From positions 1-64,000 of the forward strand of contig JBNKIR010000051.1 in the NCBI GenBank assembly GCA_050290785.1: DNA of 64,000 nucleotides. Direction: 5' to 3'. The notes under the pieces are model-generated. The model had not been told where the DNA came from. It saw only the letters and a program-made list of their open reading frames with translations, and did not search any database. Shown in pieces: positions 7,244-15,112 of the stretch. Position 1 is the stretch's first letter. Each line of letters opens with the position of its first letter. The translations under genes were made by a program, and so were the position numbers. Origin of the DNA: JAAGZL01 sp050290785 (lineage in GTDB: Bacteria > Pseudomonadota > Gammaproteobacteria > Chromatiales > Chromatiaceae).

Positions 7244-7984
7244 ATGGACAGAATGCTTTATGTAGCTATGAGTGGCGCCAAGGAGACCCTCCTGGCCCAG
7301 GCCACCAATAGCCATAATCTGGCCAATGCCAACACCACAGGATTCCTGGCCGACCTGCAGCAGTTTCGCAGTATGCCTGTATTTGGTGATGGCTATCCCA
7401 CCCGCGTGTATGCCATGAGTGAGCGGCCGGATATCGACTTTAAGTCCGGCTCCATCATTCAGACCGGACGAGAACTGGATGTGGCCCTGAATGGCAAGGG
7501 TTGGATCGCGGTCCAGGCGGCGGACGGCAGCGAGGCATATACCAGGCGCGGCGATCTGAAACTGGATGCCAATGGGCAACTCATGACCGGCAATGGATTG
7601 CCAGTCATCGGCAATGGCGGGCCTATCGCCATACCTCCGGCAGAGAAGATAGACATCGCCCCCGACGGGACCATCTCGATCCGTCCACTGGGTCAGGCGG
7701 TAAACGAACTGGCGACAGTGGACCAGATCAAGCTGATCAACCCGGACAATGCCGATATGGAAAAGGGCCATGATGGCCTGATGCGCCTGAAAGAGGGCGC
7801 CGACACAGAGCCTGACAGCTCGCTACAGCTGGTCAGCGGCGCCCTGGAGAGCAGTAACGTCAATGTGGTCGATTCCATGGTGGATATGATCGAGTTGTCC
7901 CGCAGGTTCGAGATTCAGGTCAAGATGATGAAGACCGCGGAGCAGATGGAAGAGGGCTCAACCAGTATCTTGCGTTTCGGTTGA
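7244..7984 (+). CDS. flgF: Flagellar proximal rod protein FlgF
   Basis: A 246-residue rod subunit. It starts with MDRMLYVAMSGAKETLLAQA and the axial motif NSHNLANANTTGF. The FlgF/FlgG middle domain has DVALNGKGWIAVQAADGSEAYT, and the C-terminal helix has ESSNVNVVDSMVDMIELSRRFE. It sits between flgE and flgG in the usual order. Rod proteins FlgB, C, F and G together form the drive shaft in the periplasm. Confidence 0.95.
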   Translation: MDRMLYVAMSGAKETLLAQATNSHNLANANTTGFLADLQQFRSMPVFGDGYPTRVYAMSERPDIDFKSGSIIQTGRELDVALNGKGWIAVQAADGSEAYTRRGDLKLDANGQLMTGNGLPVIGNGGPIAIPPAEKIDIAPDGTISIRPLGQAVNELATVDQIKLINPDNADMEKGHDGLMRLKEGADTEPDSSLQLVSGALESSNVNVVDSMVDMIELSRRFEIQVKMMKTAEQMEEGSTSILRFG

Positions 7985-8055
7985 TCGAATAGTGGCAAAG
8001 ATATTGCTTAGTCAATCTATAGAGAGATTTAACCAAGAATAGAAGGTAGAAGATT

Positions 8056-8841
8056 ATGTACCCGGCACTTTGGATAGCAAAAACAGGACTGGACGCACAG
8101 CAGACACAGATGTCTGTGATCGCCAACAACCTGGCCAACGTCAAGACCACCGGCTTCAAGCGTGATCGCGCCATATTTGAGGATCTGATCTATCAGAATA
8201 TCCGGCAGGTGGGCGCCCAGTCATCCCAGGATACCCAGTTGCCTTCCGGCCTGGCCCTCGGTACCGGTGTGCGCACCGTGGCCACCCAGAAGCTGCATAC
8301 CCAGGGCAACATCCAGCAGACCGGAAACGCGTTTGATGTGGCGATTCAGGGGCGCGGTTTTTTCCAGATCCTGCATCCTGACGGCTCCATCGTCTACACC
8401 AGAGACGGATCCTTCGGGACAGACGCGGATGGTCAGTTGGTCACCGCCAGTGGCTACGCCTTTGAGCCGGCCATCACCGTGCCGGCCAATACCCTGAGTA
8501 TGACCGTCGGATCAGATGGTGTGGTCTCAGCCCTGGTGTCGGGCAGCAACACCCCCACCACGATCGGTAATATCGAGATCGCAGACTTCATCAATCCGAC
8601 CGGGCTGGAGGCCATCGGTGACAACCTGTTCCGTGAGTCGGCGGCCAGCGGGTCACCCCAGACTGCAACCCCGGGTCAGGACGGTCTCGGCACCCTGATT
8701 CAGGGGTCGCTGGAGAGCTCCAACGTCAACGTGGTGGAGGAGTTGGTGAACATGATTGAGACCCAGCGCGCCTATGAGATGAACTCCAAGGCCATATCCA
8801 CCACGGACGAGATGCTGGCCTATATAAGCAACCAGCTTTGA
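8056..8841 (+). CDS. flgG: Flagellar distal rod protein FlgG
   Basis: A 261-residue rod subunit that forms the long distal part of the drive shaft. It begins PALWIAKTGLDAQQTQMSV, followed by IANNLANVKTTGFKRDRA. The middle domain has FDVAIQGRGFFQI, and the C-terminal helix has ESSNVNVVEELVNMIETQRAYEMNSK. Length fits the family (about 260). The L- and P-ring genes follow directly. A GAAGGTAGAAG stretch precedes the ATG. Confidence 0.96.
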   Translation: MYPALWIAKTGLDAQQTQMSVIANNLANVKTTGFKRDRAIFEDLIYQNIRQVGAQSSQDTQLPSGLALGTGVRTVATQKLHTQGNIQQTGNAFDVAIQGRGFFQILHPDGSIVYTRDGSFGTDADGQLVTASGYAFEPAITVPANTLSMTVGSDGVVSALVSGSNTPTTIGNIEIADFINPTGLEAIGDNLFRESAASGSPQTATPGQDGLGTLIQGSLESSNVNVVEELVNMIETQRAYEMNSKAISTTDEMLAYISNQL

Positions 8842-8872
8842 TGTGAATAACGGTTAATAACAAGGCACAGAG

Positions 8873-9580
8873 ATGAACAGAAAGATTGGATTGATAGTGG
8901 TAGTAGCGATGACGGCCCTGATGCTGGGCTGCAATACACCACCCAAGCGGGATCCGGACTATGCGGCAGTTCGTCCGATAGCTCCGCCCCCGGCACCGGA
9001 GGGTACCGGATCCATCTATCAAACCGGCTACGCCAGCTTCTGGTTTGAGAACATCCGCGCCCGTCGGGTGGGCGACATGCTGACCGTAAAGCTGGTGGAG
9101 CAGATGGATGCCGAGAAGAAGGCCGCTACAGCGGTGGATAAGAAGAACACCACCTCCATCACCAATCCGACCATCCTGGGCAGCACCCCGCAGTTTGATA
9201 CACCCAAGGTGTTGCCTCTGGCCAGCAATAGCAACAATACCCTTGAAACCAGCCTCTCATCCAGTCACGCCTTTGATGGTGAGGGTGACAGCTCCCAGAG
9301 CAACAAGCTGACCGGTGATATCACTGTGACCGTTACCGAGGTGCTGTCCAACGGTAATCTGATGGTGCGGGGTGAGAAGAGAATCGGTATCAATCAGGGT
9401 AACGAGTACATCAAGGTGTCCGGTATCGTGCGTCCTGCGGATATAGACGATACCAATACGGTTGAATCGACCCGTCTGGCCGATCCCACTATCGTCTATG
9501 TGGGAGATGGCGCGGTGGCGGATGCCAGCGTAATGGGCTGGTTGTCCAAATTCTTTATCAGCGCACTCATGCCGTTTTAG
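8873..9580 (+). CDS. flgH: Flagellar L-ring lipoprotein FlgH
   Basis: A 235-residue outer-membrane ring protein. Residues 1-20 are a lipoprotein signal ending in the lipobox LMLGC (Cys20). The FlgH domain follows with GSIYQTGYASFWFENIRARRVGDMLTVKL in its first part, a Ser/Thr-rich stretch in the middle, and GNLMVRGEKRIGINQGNEYIKVSGIVRP towards the end. With the FlgI P ring it forms the bushing through which the rod turns. It is followed 11 bp later by flgI. Confidence 0.95.
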   Translation: MNRKIGLIVVVAMTALMLGCNTPPKRDPDYAAVRPIAPPPAPEGTGSIYQTGYASFWFENIRARRVGDMLTVKLVEQMDAEKKAATAVDKKNTTSITNPTILGSTPQFDTPKVLPLASNSNNTLETSLSSSHAFDGEGDSSQSNKLTGDITVTVTEVLSNGNLMVRGEKRIGINQGNEYIKVSGIVRPADIDDTNTVESTRLADPTIVYVGDGAVADASVMGWLSKFFISALMPF

Positions 9581-9591
9581 GAGAGATTACC

Positions 9592-10752
9592 ATGCGCCTA
9601 CATGACAAAAAGCGGACCAATAAACGGGATCAGTTAATCGGCTATATTTCACCGCTACTGGTTACCATGCTGGTACTGGTCATCGTTCTGTTTACGTCAT
9701 CCACCCAGGCGGCACGGGTGAAGGATATTGCATCTGTTGCCGGAGTGCGTAGCAATCAGCTGATCGGCTATGGTCTGGTGGTTGGTCTGAACGGCAGCGG
9801 TGACAAGGTCAACTCCTCGCCGTTTACCGAGCAGAGCCTGAGGAGCATGCTGACCCAGCTCGGTATTGTCGTACCGGCCGGCACCAGTCTGAATCCGAAG
9901 AATGTTGCGGCGGTCACCATCAATGCCGATCTGCCACCGTTTGCCAAGCCGGGCCAGAAGATCGACGTGACCGTCTCATCCATTGGCGATGCCAAGAGCC
10001 TGCGTGGCGGCACCCTGCTTATGTCACCCCTGAAGGGTGCGGACGGCAAGGTGTATGCGGTCGCCCAGGGTAATCTGGTGGTGGGCGGCCTTAGTGCCTC
10101 CGGGGCGGATGGCTCCAGTATCACCATCAACATCCCCAGTGTGGGGCGTATACCGAACGGCGCCAGCGTGGAACGCATGGTGGCAAACCCGTTTAACAGA
10201 AATAATTTTCTGGTGCTGAACCTGCATCGCAGTGACTTCACTACGGCACGCCGGGTGGTGGACAGCATCAATCAGGCCATCGGCCCCAATGCCGCCAAGG
10301 CGATAGACGCCACATCCATCCGGGTGGATTCCCCCATCGATCCGGCCCAGCGGGTCAGCTTCGTCTCACTGCTGGAGAACCTGGAGGTCGATCCGGGCGA
10401 GGCTGCGGCCCGGGTGGTGGTTAACTCCCGCACCGGTACTGTCGTGATCAGCAGCGAAGTGCGGGTCTCACCGGCGGCGGTATCCCATGGCAACCTGACC
10501 GTGACCATCAGCGAGGATCAGCAGGTATCACAGCCCAACGCCCTGGCGGCCGGAACTACCACGGTGGTCCCGAATACCCAGGTGGAGGTGAAGGAGGGTG
10601 GCAGCCGCATGTTCCTGTTCAATACCGGGGTAACCCTGGATGAGGTGGTACGGGCGGTCAATCAGGTCGGTGCGGCACCCAGTGATCTGGTTGCCATCCT
10701 GGAGGCGCTGAAACAGGCCGGTTCTTTGAGGGCGGAGTTGATCGTTATCTAA
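9592..10752 (+). CDS. flgI: Flagellar P-ring protein FlgI
   Basis: A 386-residue periplasmic ring protein. It has a long N-terminal signal with a basic start (residues 1-18) and a hydrophobic core (about 20-38) ending at TQAA. The mature protein starts RVKDIASVAGVRSNQLIGYG, the family signature. GASVER, VVVNSRTGTVVI and the C-terminal GASPSDLVAILEAL-like segment are present. The extended basic N-terminus is unusual in length but still a normal Sec signal. Its assembly chaperone FlgA is encoded at 1.9-2.7 kb. Confidence 0.96.
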   Translation: MRLHDKKRTNKRDQLIGYISPLLVTMLVLVIVLFTSSTQAARVKDIASVAGVRSNQLIGYGLVVGLNGSGDKVNSSPFTEQSLRSMLTQLGIVVPAGTSLNPKNVAAVTINADLPPFAKPGQKIDVTVSSIGDAKSLRGGTLLMSPLKGADGKVYAVAQGNLVVGGLSASGADGSSITINIPSVGRIPNGASVERMVANPFNRNNFLVLNLHRSDFTTARRVVDSINQAIGPNAAKAIDATSIRVDSPIDPAQRVSFVSLLENLEVDPGEAAARVVVNSRTGTVVISSEVRVSPAAVSHGNLTVTISEDQQVSQPNALAAGTTTVVPNTQVEVKEGGSRMFLFNTGVTLDEVVRAVNQVGAAPSDLVAILEALKQAGSLRAELIVI

Positions 10753-10756
10753 TCCC

Positions 10757-11860
10757 ATGAATAGAGTACAGGCATCACTATATACAGATTTTCAGGGCGT
10801 AGCCGAGCTCAAGGCCCAGGCGCGCGCCGATGCCAGGGGCTCGTTGGACCAGGTCGCCCGGCAGTTTGAATCTCTGTTTACCCAGATGATGCTGAAGAGT
10901 ATGCGCGAGGCCAGTCTGGGCGAAGGAATCATGGATAACGATCAGACCAAATTCTATCAGGAGATGTATGACCAGCAGTTGTCCATCCATCTGTCGGAAT
11001 CCGGTGGTATCGGTCTGGCCAAGGTGATCAAGTCGCAATTGGGTGGGACCGAGGCGGCCAACGACAGCCGGCCGGTTAACAGCTACAGCGACTACCGCAA
11101 AGAGGTCATCTCCATGTTGGAGCGCAGTTCCGGCATGCCGGTCTCCATGCAGGACGGCAAACCGATTATCGCCCTGGGTAAGGACCAGATGGTGGCCGGA
11201 AACAGGATCAGCATGCAGCATAAGATCCCTGAAACCGTGGCGGAACTCAATTCGCCGTTTGTTTCAAAGAACGGAGCTACGCCCATATCTCTGTTTAGTG
11301 TTAATACTGAAGGGCAGCAACCACAACCACAGCAGACCGTTACTACCGACCCCAAGGGCTGGAAGAAGGGCGACTTTGTGAAGCAGCTCTGGCCATGGGC
11401 GCGCGAGGCTGCAGAGAGGCTGGGTCTGGCGCCTGCCGCCTTGTTGGCCCAGGCCGCCCTGGAGACCGGTTGGGGCAGACACATCATGCCGTCTGGTAAC
11501 GGCGGTTCGGCCAACAACCTGTTCGGTATCAAGAGCGGTCGCAGCTGGAAGGGTGACAGCGTGAAGATAGGCACCCTGGAATACGAGCAGGGAGTGGCCG
11601 TTAGGAAAAAAGACAAATTTCGCACATACGAATCATTTCGTGACAGTTTTAATGATTATGTCGACTTTTTGCAGTCAAATCCCAGGTATTCCAAGGCGCT
11701 GGCCAGTACCTCCGATAGTCGGGAATACTTCCGCGAACTGCAGAGGGCCGGATATGCCACAGATCCGCATTATGCGGATAAATTGACCAAGGTGCTGGAA
11801 GGCAAGGATATGCAGAGGGCCCTGCAGCAGCTTAAGGAAAGCGGCGAAATGTCGCTATAA
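10757..11860 (+). CDS. flgJ: Bifunctional rod cap / peptidoglycan hydrolase FlgJ
   Basis: A 367-residue two-domain protein. Residues about 25-105 form the rod-binding domain (VARQFESLFTQMMLKSMREAS, then FYQEMYDQQLSIHLSESGGIGLA). After a Gln/Pro linker, residues about 205-355 form a glucosaminidase domain with ALLAQAALETGWG, whose Glu is the predicted catalytic residue, and NNLFGIKSG. The enzyme opens the murein so that the rod can pass. This full-length form is typical of beta- and gammaproteobacteria; many other bacteria have only the first domain. The gene starts 4 bp after flgI ends. Confidence 0.95.
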   Translation: MNRVQASLYTDFQGVAELKAQARADARGSLDQVARQFESLFTQMMLKSMREASLGEGIMDNDQTKFYQEMYDQQLSIHLSESGGIGLAKVIKSQLGGTEAANDSRPVNSYSDYRKEVISMLERSSGMPVSMQDGKPIIALGKDQMVAGNRISMQHKIPETVAELNSPFVSKNGATPISLFSVNTEGQQPQPQQTVTTDPKGWKKGDFVKQLWPWAREAAERLGLAPAALLAQAALETGWGRHIMPSGNGGSANNLFGIKSGRSWKGDSVKIGTLEYEQGVAVRKKDKFRTYESFRDSFNDYVDFLQSNPRYSKALASTSDSREYFRELQRAGYATDPHYADKLTKVLEGKDMQRALQQLKESGEMSL

Positions 11861-11936
11861 CAGACATGGGGTCACTGGCTTCAGGGAACAGGTTTTTAGT
11901 TCCTATGAATCAGCCCCCTGAGTAGCAGGTGAAGAG

Positions 11937-13895
11937 ATGTCAGAGATACTTAACATTGGCGTATCGGCACTGTTGGCCTACCAACGTACGTTGACTACGA
12001 CCGGGCACAACATTGCCAATGCGAATACCGAGGGGTACAACCGCCAGCGGGTGGAGTTGGCTACACGCATACCTCAGCAACTGGGCGACAGTTGGATGGG
12101 TACCGGGGTGAAGGTTACCCAGATAACCCGCCAATATGACCAGTTCCTTGCCAACTCGGTCAGATCCAGCCTCTCTGCCACCAGTGAGATGGAGACCTAC
12201 TACAGCAATGCCAGCAGGCTGGACAATCTGTTGGCCGATGCGGAAACCGGTCTCGATCCTGCCATCCAGGAGTTCTTTACCACACTCAATACCATATCGG
12301 ATGATCCAACCTCCATCGCGGCGCGCCGGGTGTTTCTGGAAGAGACTCAGTCCATGATCGATCGTTTCCACGATCTGAACAGCGAGATCAATGAGTCACG
12401 CAGACAGCTGAATAACGAGCTAAGCAGCATTACCAGCGAGATCACCACCATGGCGGGTAATCTGGCGGATCTGAACGCCCAGATCATTACCGCCACCGGT
12501 GAGCCGAACGACCTGCTGGATCAGAGAGACCTGCTGCTGAATAAGCTTTCTGAACTGGTCTCCGTAAGTACGGTGAATCAGAGCGATGGTGCGGTCAATG
12601 TCTTTATCGGGAGCGGTCAGGCGCTGGTGATAGGTGCGACATCAACCACACTGTCCACCGCAGTAAGTGCCGATGGCTACAATATGGATATAGTGTACAC
12701 CGCGCAAAATTCTTCCCAGGTGGTTACCGACTATATATCCGGTGGTGAGGTGGGTGGACTGCTCAACTTCCGCTCAGATATCCTGGATACCGGGCAAAAT
12801 ATGTTGGGTCTGGTTGCCCTGGGTATCACCGATGAACTCAACACCCAGCATCAGCGCGGTATGGATCTGGACGGAAATCTGGGCGGATTGCTGTTTAGCG
12901 CGCCCCAGACCAGCCAGGGGGTAGTGGTTCAGAACTCGTCTGCCACCGGTACGGTGGGTTTTGCCTATGACGACATTACAGATCTTACCAGCAGTGACTA
13001 CCGATTGATCTATAACGGCGGCACCAGTTACACGCTGACGCGCCTTTCCGATGACACCACCTTTGCCCTGGATACAGCGACACCGGCGACCCTGACCAAT
13101 GATGGGTTCACCCTGACCCTGGGGGGTGCGCCTGCTGTTGGAGAGACCACCTATATTCGTCCCACCCGTGCGGCTACGGGTAACTTCAGCCTGAGTTTGA
13201 CCGATCCCAGAGAGGTCGCTGCGGCGGCGCCGATCGTGACCGGCGCGTCTATCAACAATACTGGAACCACCGGGGCCATATCGGCCGGAGCAGTGAACGA
13301 CATCACCAACGCCTCATTTACCACGACGGCCGGCGCCCTGACCCCGCCGATCCTGATCCGGTTTACCTCGGCCACCACCTACGACATCCTTAACGCCTCG
13401 ACCTTGGCCACCCTTGAGGCCGGCGTAGCCTACACATCCGGTGCTGAGGTGTTCCCGACGCCGGCACTGCTGGATTACGGCTACAGCGTTCAGATAACTG
13501 GCGCTCCGGCGGCAGGAGACGAGTTTACTATCGACTACAACACCGATGGTATCGGCGACAACAGAAATGCCCTGGCCATGGCGCAGTTGCAGACCACCAA
13601 TGTGCTCCTGGGCGATTCTGCCAGCTCCCTGGCCGCGACCTCTACCTTTCAGGGCACCTATGCCCAGTTGATCGCGGATGTCGGTACCAAGACCAATGTG
13701 GCCGAATCCAACTACAACTCGCAAAAGGCCCTGCTGGATTTCAATGAGGAGTCATACTCCTCTGTTTCCGGAGTGAACCTGGATGAAGAGGCGGCCAATC
13801 TGGTGCGGTTTCAACAGGCATATCAGGCCGCGGCCCAGGTCATTTCGGTATCCAATACACTGTTTGACAGCCTGCTCGGGGCAGTCAGGAGATAG
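11937..13895 (+). CDS. flgK: Hook-filament junction protein FlgK
   Basis: A 652-residue junction protein (HAP1) that links the hook to FlgL. The N-terminal axial domain has LAYQRTLTTTGHNIANANTE in its first 35 residues. The family segment SLNDFFTxL appears here as IQEFFTTLNTISDDPTS. The C-terminus has GVNLDEEAANLVRFQQAYQA. The middle (about 330-560) is an enlarged, Thr/Ala-rich, surface-exposed region with repeated beta-type units, accounting for the length above the roughly 550 residues of the enteric protein. Its export chaperone FlgN is encoded at 1 kb. A small GGAAC/GTTCC hairpin lies in the 76-bp gap before it. Confidence 0.95.
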   Translation: MSEILNIGVSALLAYQRTLTTTGHNIANANTEGYNRQRVELATRIPQQLGDSWMGTGVKVTQITRQYDQFLANSVRSSLSATSEMETYYSNASRLDNLLADAETGLDPAIQEFFTTLNTISDDPTSIAARRVFLEETQSMIDRFHDLNSEINESRRQLNNELSSITSEITTMAGNLADLNAQIITATGEPNDLLDQRDLLLNKLSELVSVSTVNQSDGAVNVFIGSGQALVIGATSTTLSTAVSADGYNMDIVYTAQNSSQVVTDYISGGEVGGLLNFRSDILDTGQNMLGLVALGITDELNTQHQRGMDLDGNLGGLLFSAPQTSQGVVVQNSSATGTVGFAYDDITDLTSSDYRLIYNGGTSYTLTRLSDDTTFALDTATPATLTNDGFTLTLGGAPAVGETTYIRPTRAATGNFSLSLTDPREVAAAAPIVTGASINNTGTTGAISAGAVNDITNASFTTTAGALTPPILIRFTSATTYDILNASTLATLEAGVAYTSGAEVFPTPALLDYGYSVQITGAPAAGDEFTIDYNTDGIGDNRNALAMAQLQTTNVLLGDSASSLAATSTFQGTYAQLIADVGTKTNVAESNYNSQKALLDFNEESYSSVSGVNLDEEAANLVRFQQAYQAAAQVISVSNTLFDSLLGAVRR

Positions 13896-13897
13896 TC

Positions 13898-15091
13898 ATG
13901 TATAGAGTCTCAACCAAGACCATGGCTGACCACAATGTCAGCTCGATGCTGGAACAGCAGGCCAGGATGGCCAAGACCCAGTTGCAGCTCTCTACCGGCA
14001 AACGCATCGTTACCCCGTCGGACGATCCCGTCGGCTCTGTGAAGGTGGTGGATCTGAAGGGTGCCATCGGCAGGGTGGAGCAGTATCAGACCAACGCCGA
14101 TAACGCCCACTCCAGACTGAAGCAGGAGGAGAGTGTCCTCTTCGGTATCACCAATCTGCTGCAACGGGCGCATGTCCTGGGGGTGCAGGGCAACAATACC
14201 GCCGTGCTGTCGGCGGATGACACCCAGGCCATTGCCGACGAAATAACCCTGTTGGTGGATGAGCTGGAGGCCCTGGCCAATACCAGGGATGCGAGCGGAG
14301 AGTATATATTCGCCGGTTACAAGAGCGGCACCAAGCCATTTACCCGCACAGCGGCCGATACCTACACCTATAGCGGGGACCAGGGACAGAGGCAGTTGCA
14401 GATATCCGCCGACCGTACCATCGCGGACGGTGATCATGGGTTTGATCTGTTCATGGATGTGGATACGGGGCCATGGGCCTCGGTCACCGGTGTTGCGGCT
14501 ACCAGCTTCGCAGCCATCGCAGATGGCGATCTCACCATCAACGGGATCAGTGTCGGTGCGATCCCCGCCGCGGCCGATGCGGCAGAGCGCGCCAGCCAGA
14601 TCGTGGATGCCGTCAACGCCATATCAGACTCCACCAACGTGTACGCAGAACTGGATACCGGCACCACTGTTACCCTTACCTCAAGTGATGATGATATCGA
14701 TATAGCGGCGGCATCTGCGGCGGCAACGGGACTCACCACCGGAACCACGGTCGCCACAACCGGAACGCGCAACATCTTCGAGACCATGTTGCAGATGGCC
14801 TCCGCTTTGGAATCCCACGATCACTTAGACAGGTATCTGAATGACATCATCGAGGCGATGGATCATGTATCGGATATCCACTCTTCGGTCGGTGCCAGGT
14901 TAAACGCCATCGACGAACAAAACGAGGTCAACGCCGATATCCAGTTGGCCCTGGAGACCCATCTCTCAGACGTGGAAGACCTGGACTACACCGAGGCCAT
15001 CAGTCGCTTTAATCAGCAGACCATTGCCCTGCAGGCGGCCCAACAGGCCTATGTGAAGGTGCAGGGTCTGTCTCTGTTCAACTACATCTAA
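13898..15091 (+). CDS. flgL: Hook-filament junction protein FlgL
   Basis: A 397-residue junction protein (HAP3), flagellin-like at both ends. The N-terminus has MYRVSTKTMADHNVSSMLEQ and LSTGKRIVTPSDDPVGS; the C-terminus has TEAISRFNQQTIALQAAQQAY. A spectrin-like Asp/Thr/Ala-rich insert (about 155-290) resembles the D2 domain of flagellin. It starts 2 bp after the flgK stop, so the two are probably translated as a pair. It is the last gene of the plus-strand hook run and faces the glycosyltransferase-like gene at 15.1 kb with only 21 bp between the stops. Confidence 0.95.
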   Translation: MYRVSTKTMADHNVSSMLEQQARMAKTQLQLSTGKRIVTPSDDPVGSVKVVDLKGAIGRVEQYQTNADNAHSRLKQEESVLFGITNLLQRAHVLGVQGNNTAVLSADDTQAIADEITLLVDELEALANTRDASGEYIFAGYKSGTKPFTRTAADTYTYSGDQGQRQLQISADRTIADGDHGFDLFMDVDTGPWASVTGVAATSFAAIADGDLTINGISVGAIPAAADAAERASQIVDAVNAISDSTNVYAELDTGTTVTLTSSDDDIDIAAASAAATGLTTGTTVATTGTRNIFETMLQMASALESHDHLDRYLNDIIEAMDHVSDIHSSVGARLNAIDEQNEVNADIQLALETHLSDVEDLDYTEAISRFNQQTIALQAAQQAYVKVQGLSLFNYI

Positions 15092-15112
15092 GGTCCCTTT
15101 TGCAGGATAGAT

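Noticed and set aside
7172..7771. 199-codon minus-strand frame across flgF
   Set aside because: Lies entirely opposite a clear flgF gene, and the predicted peptide has no family features.
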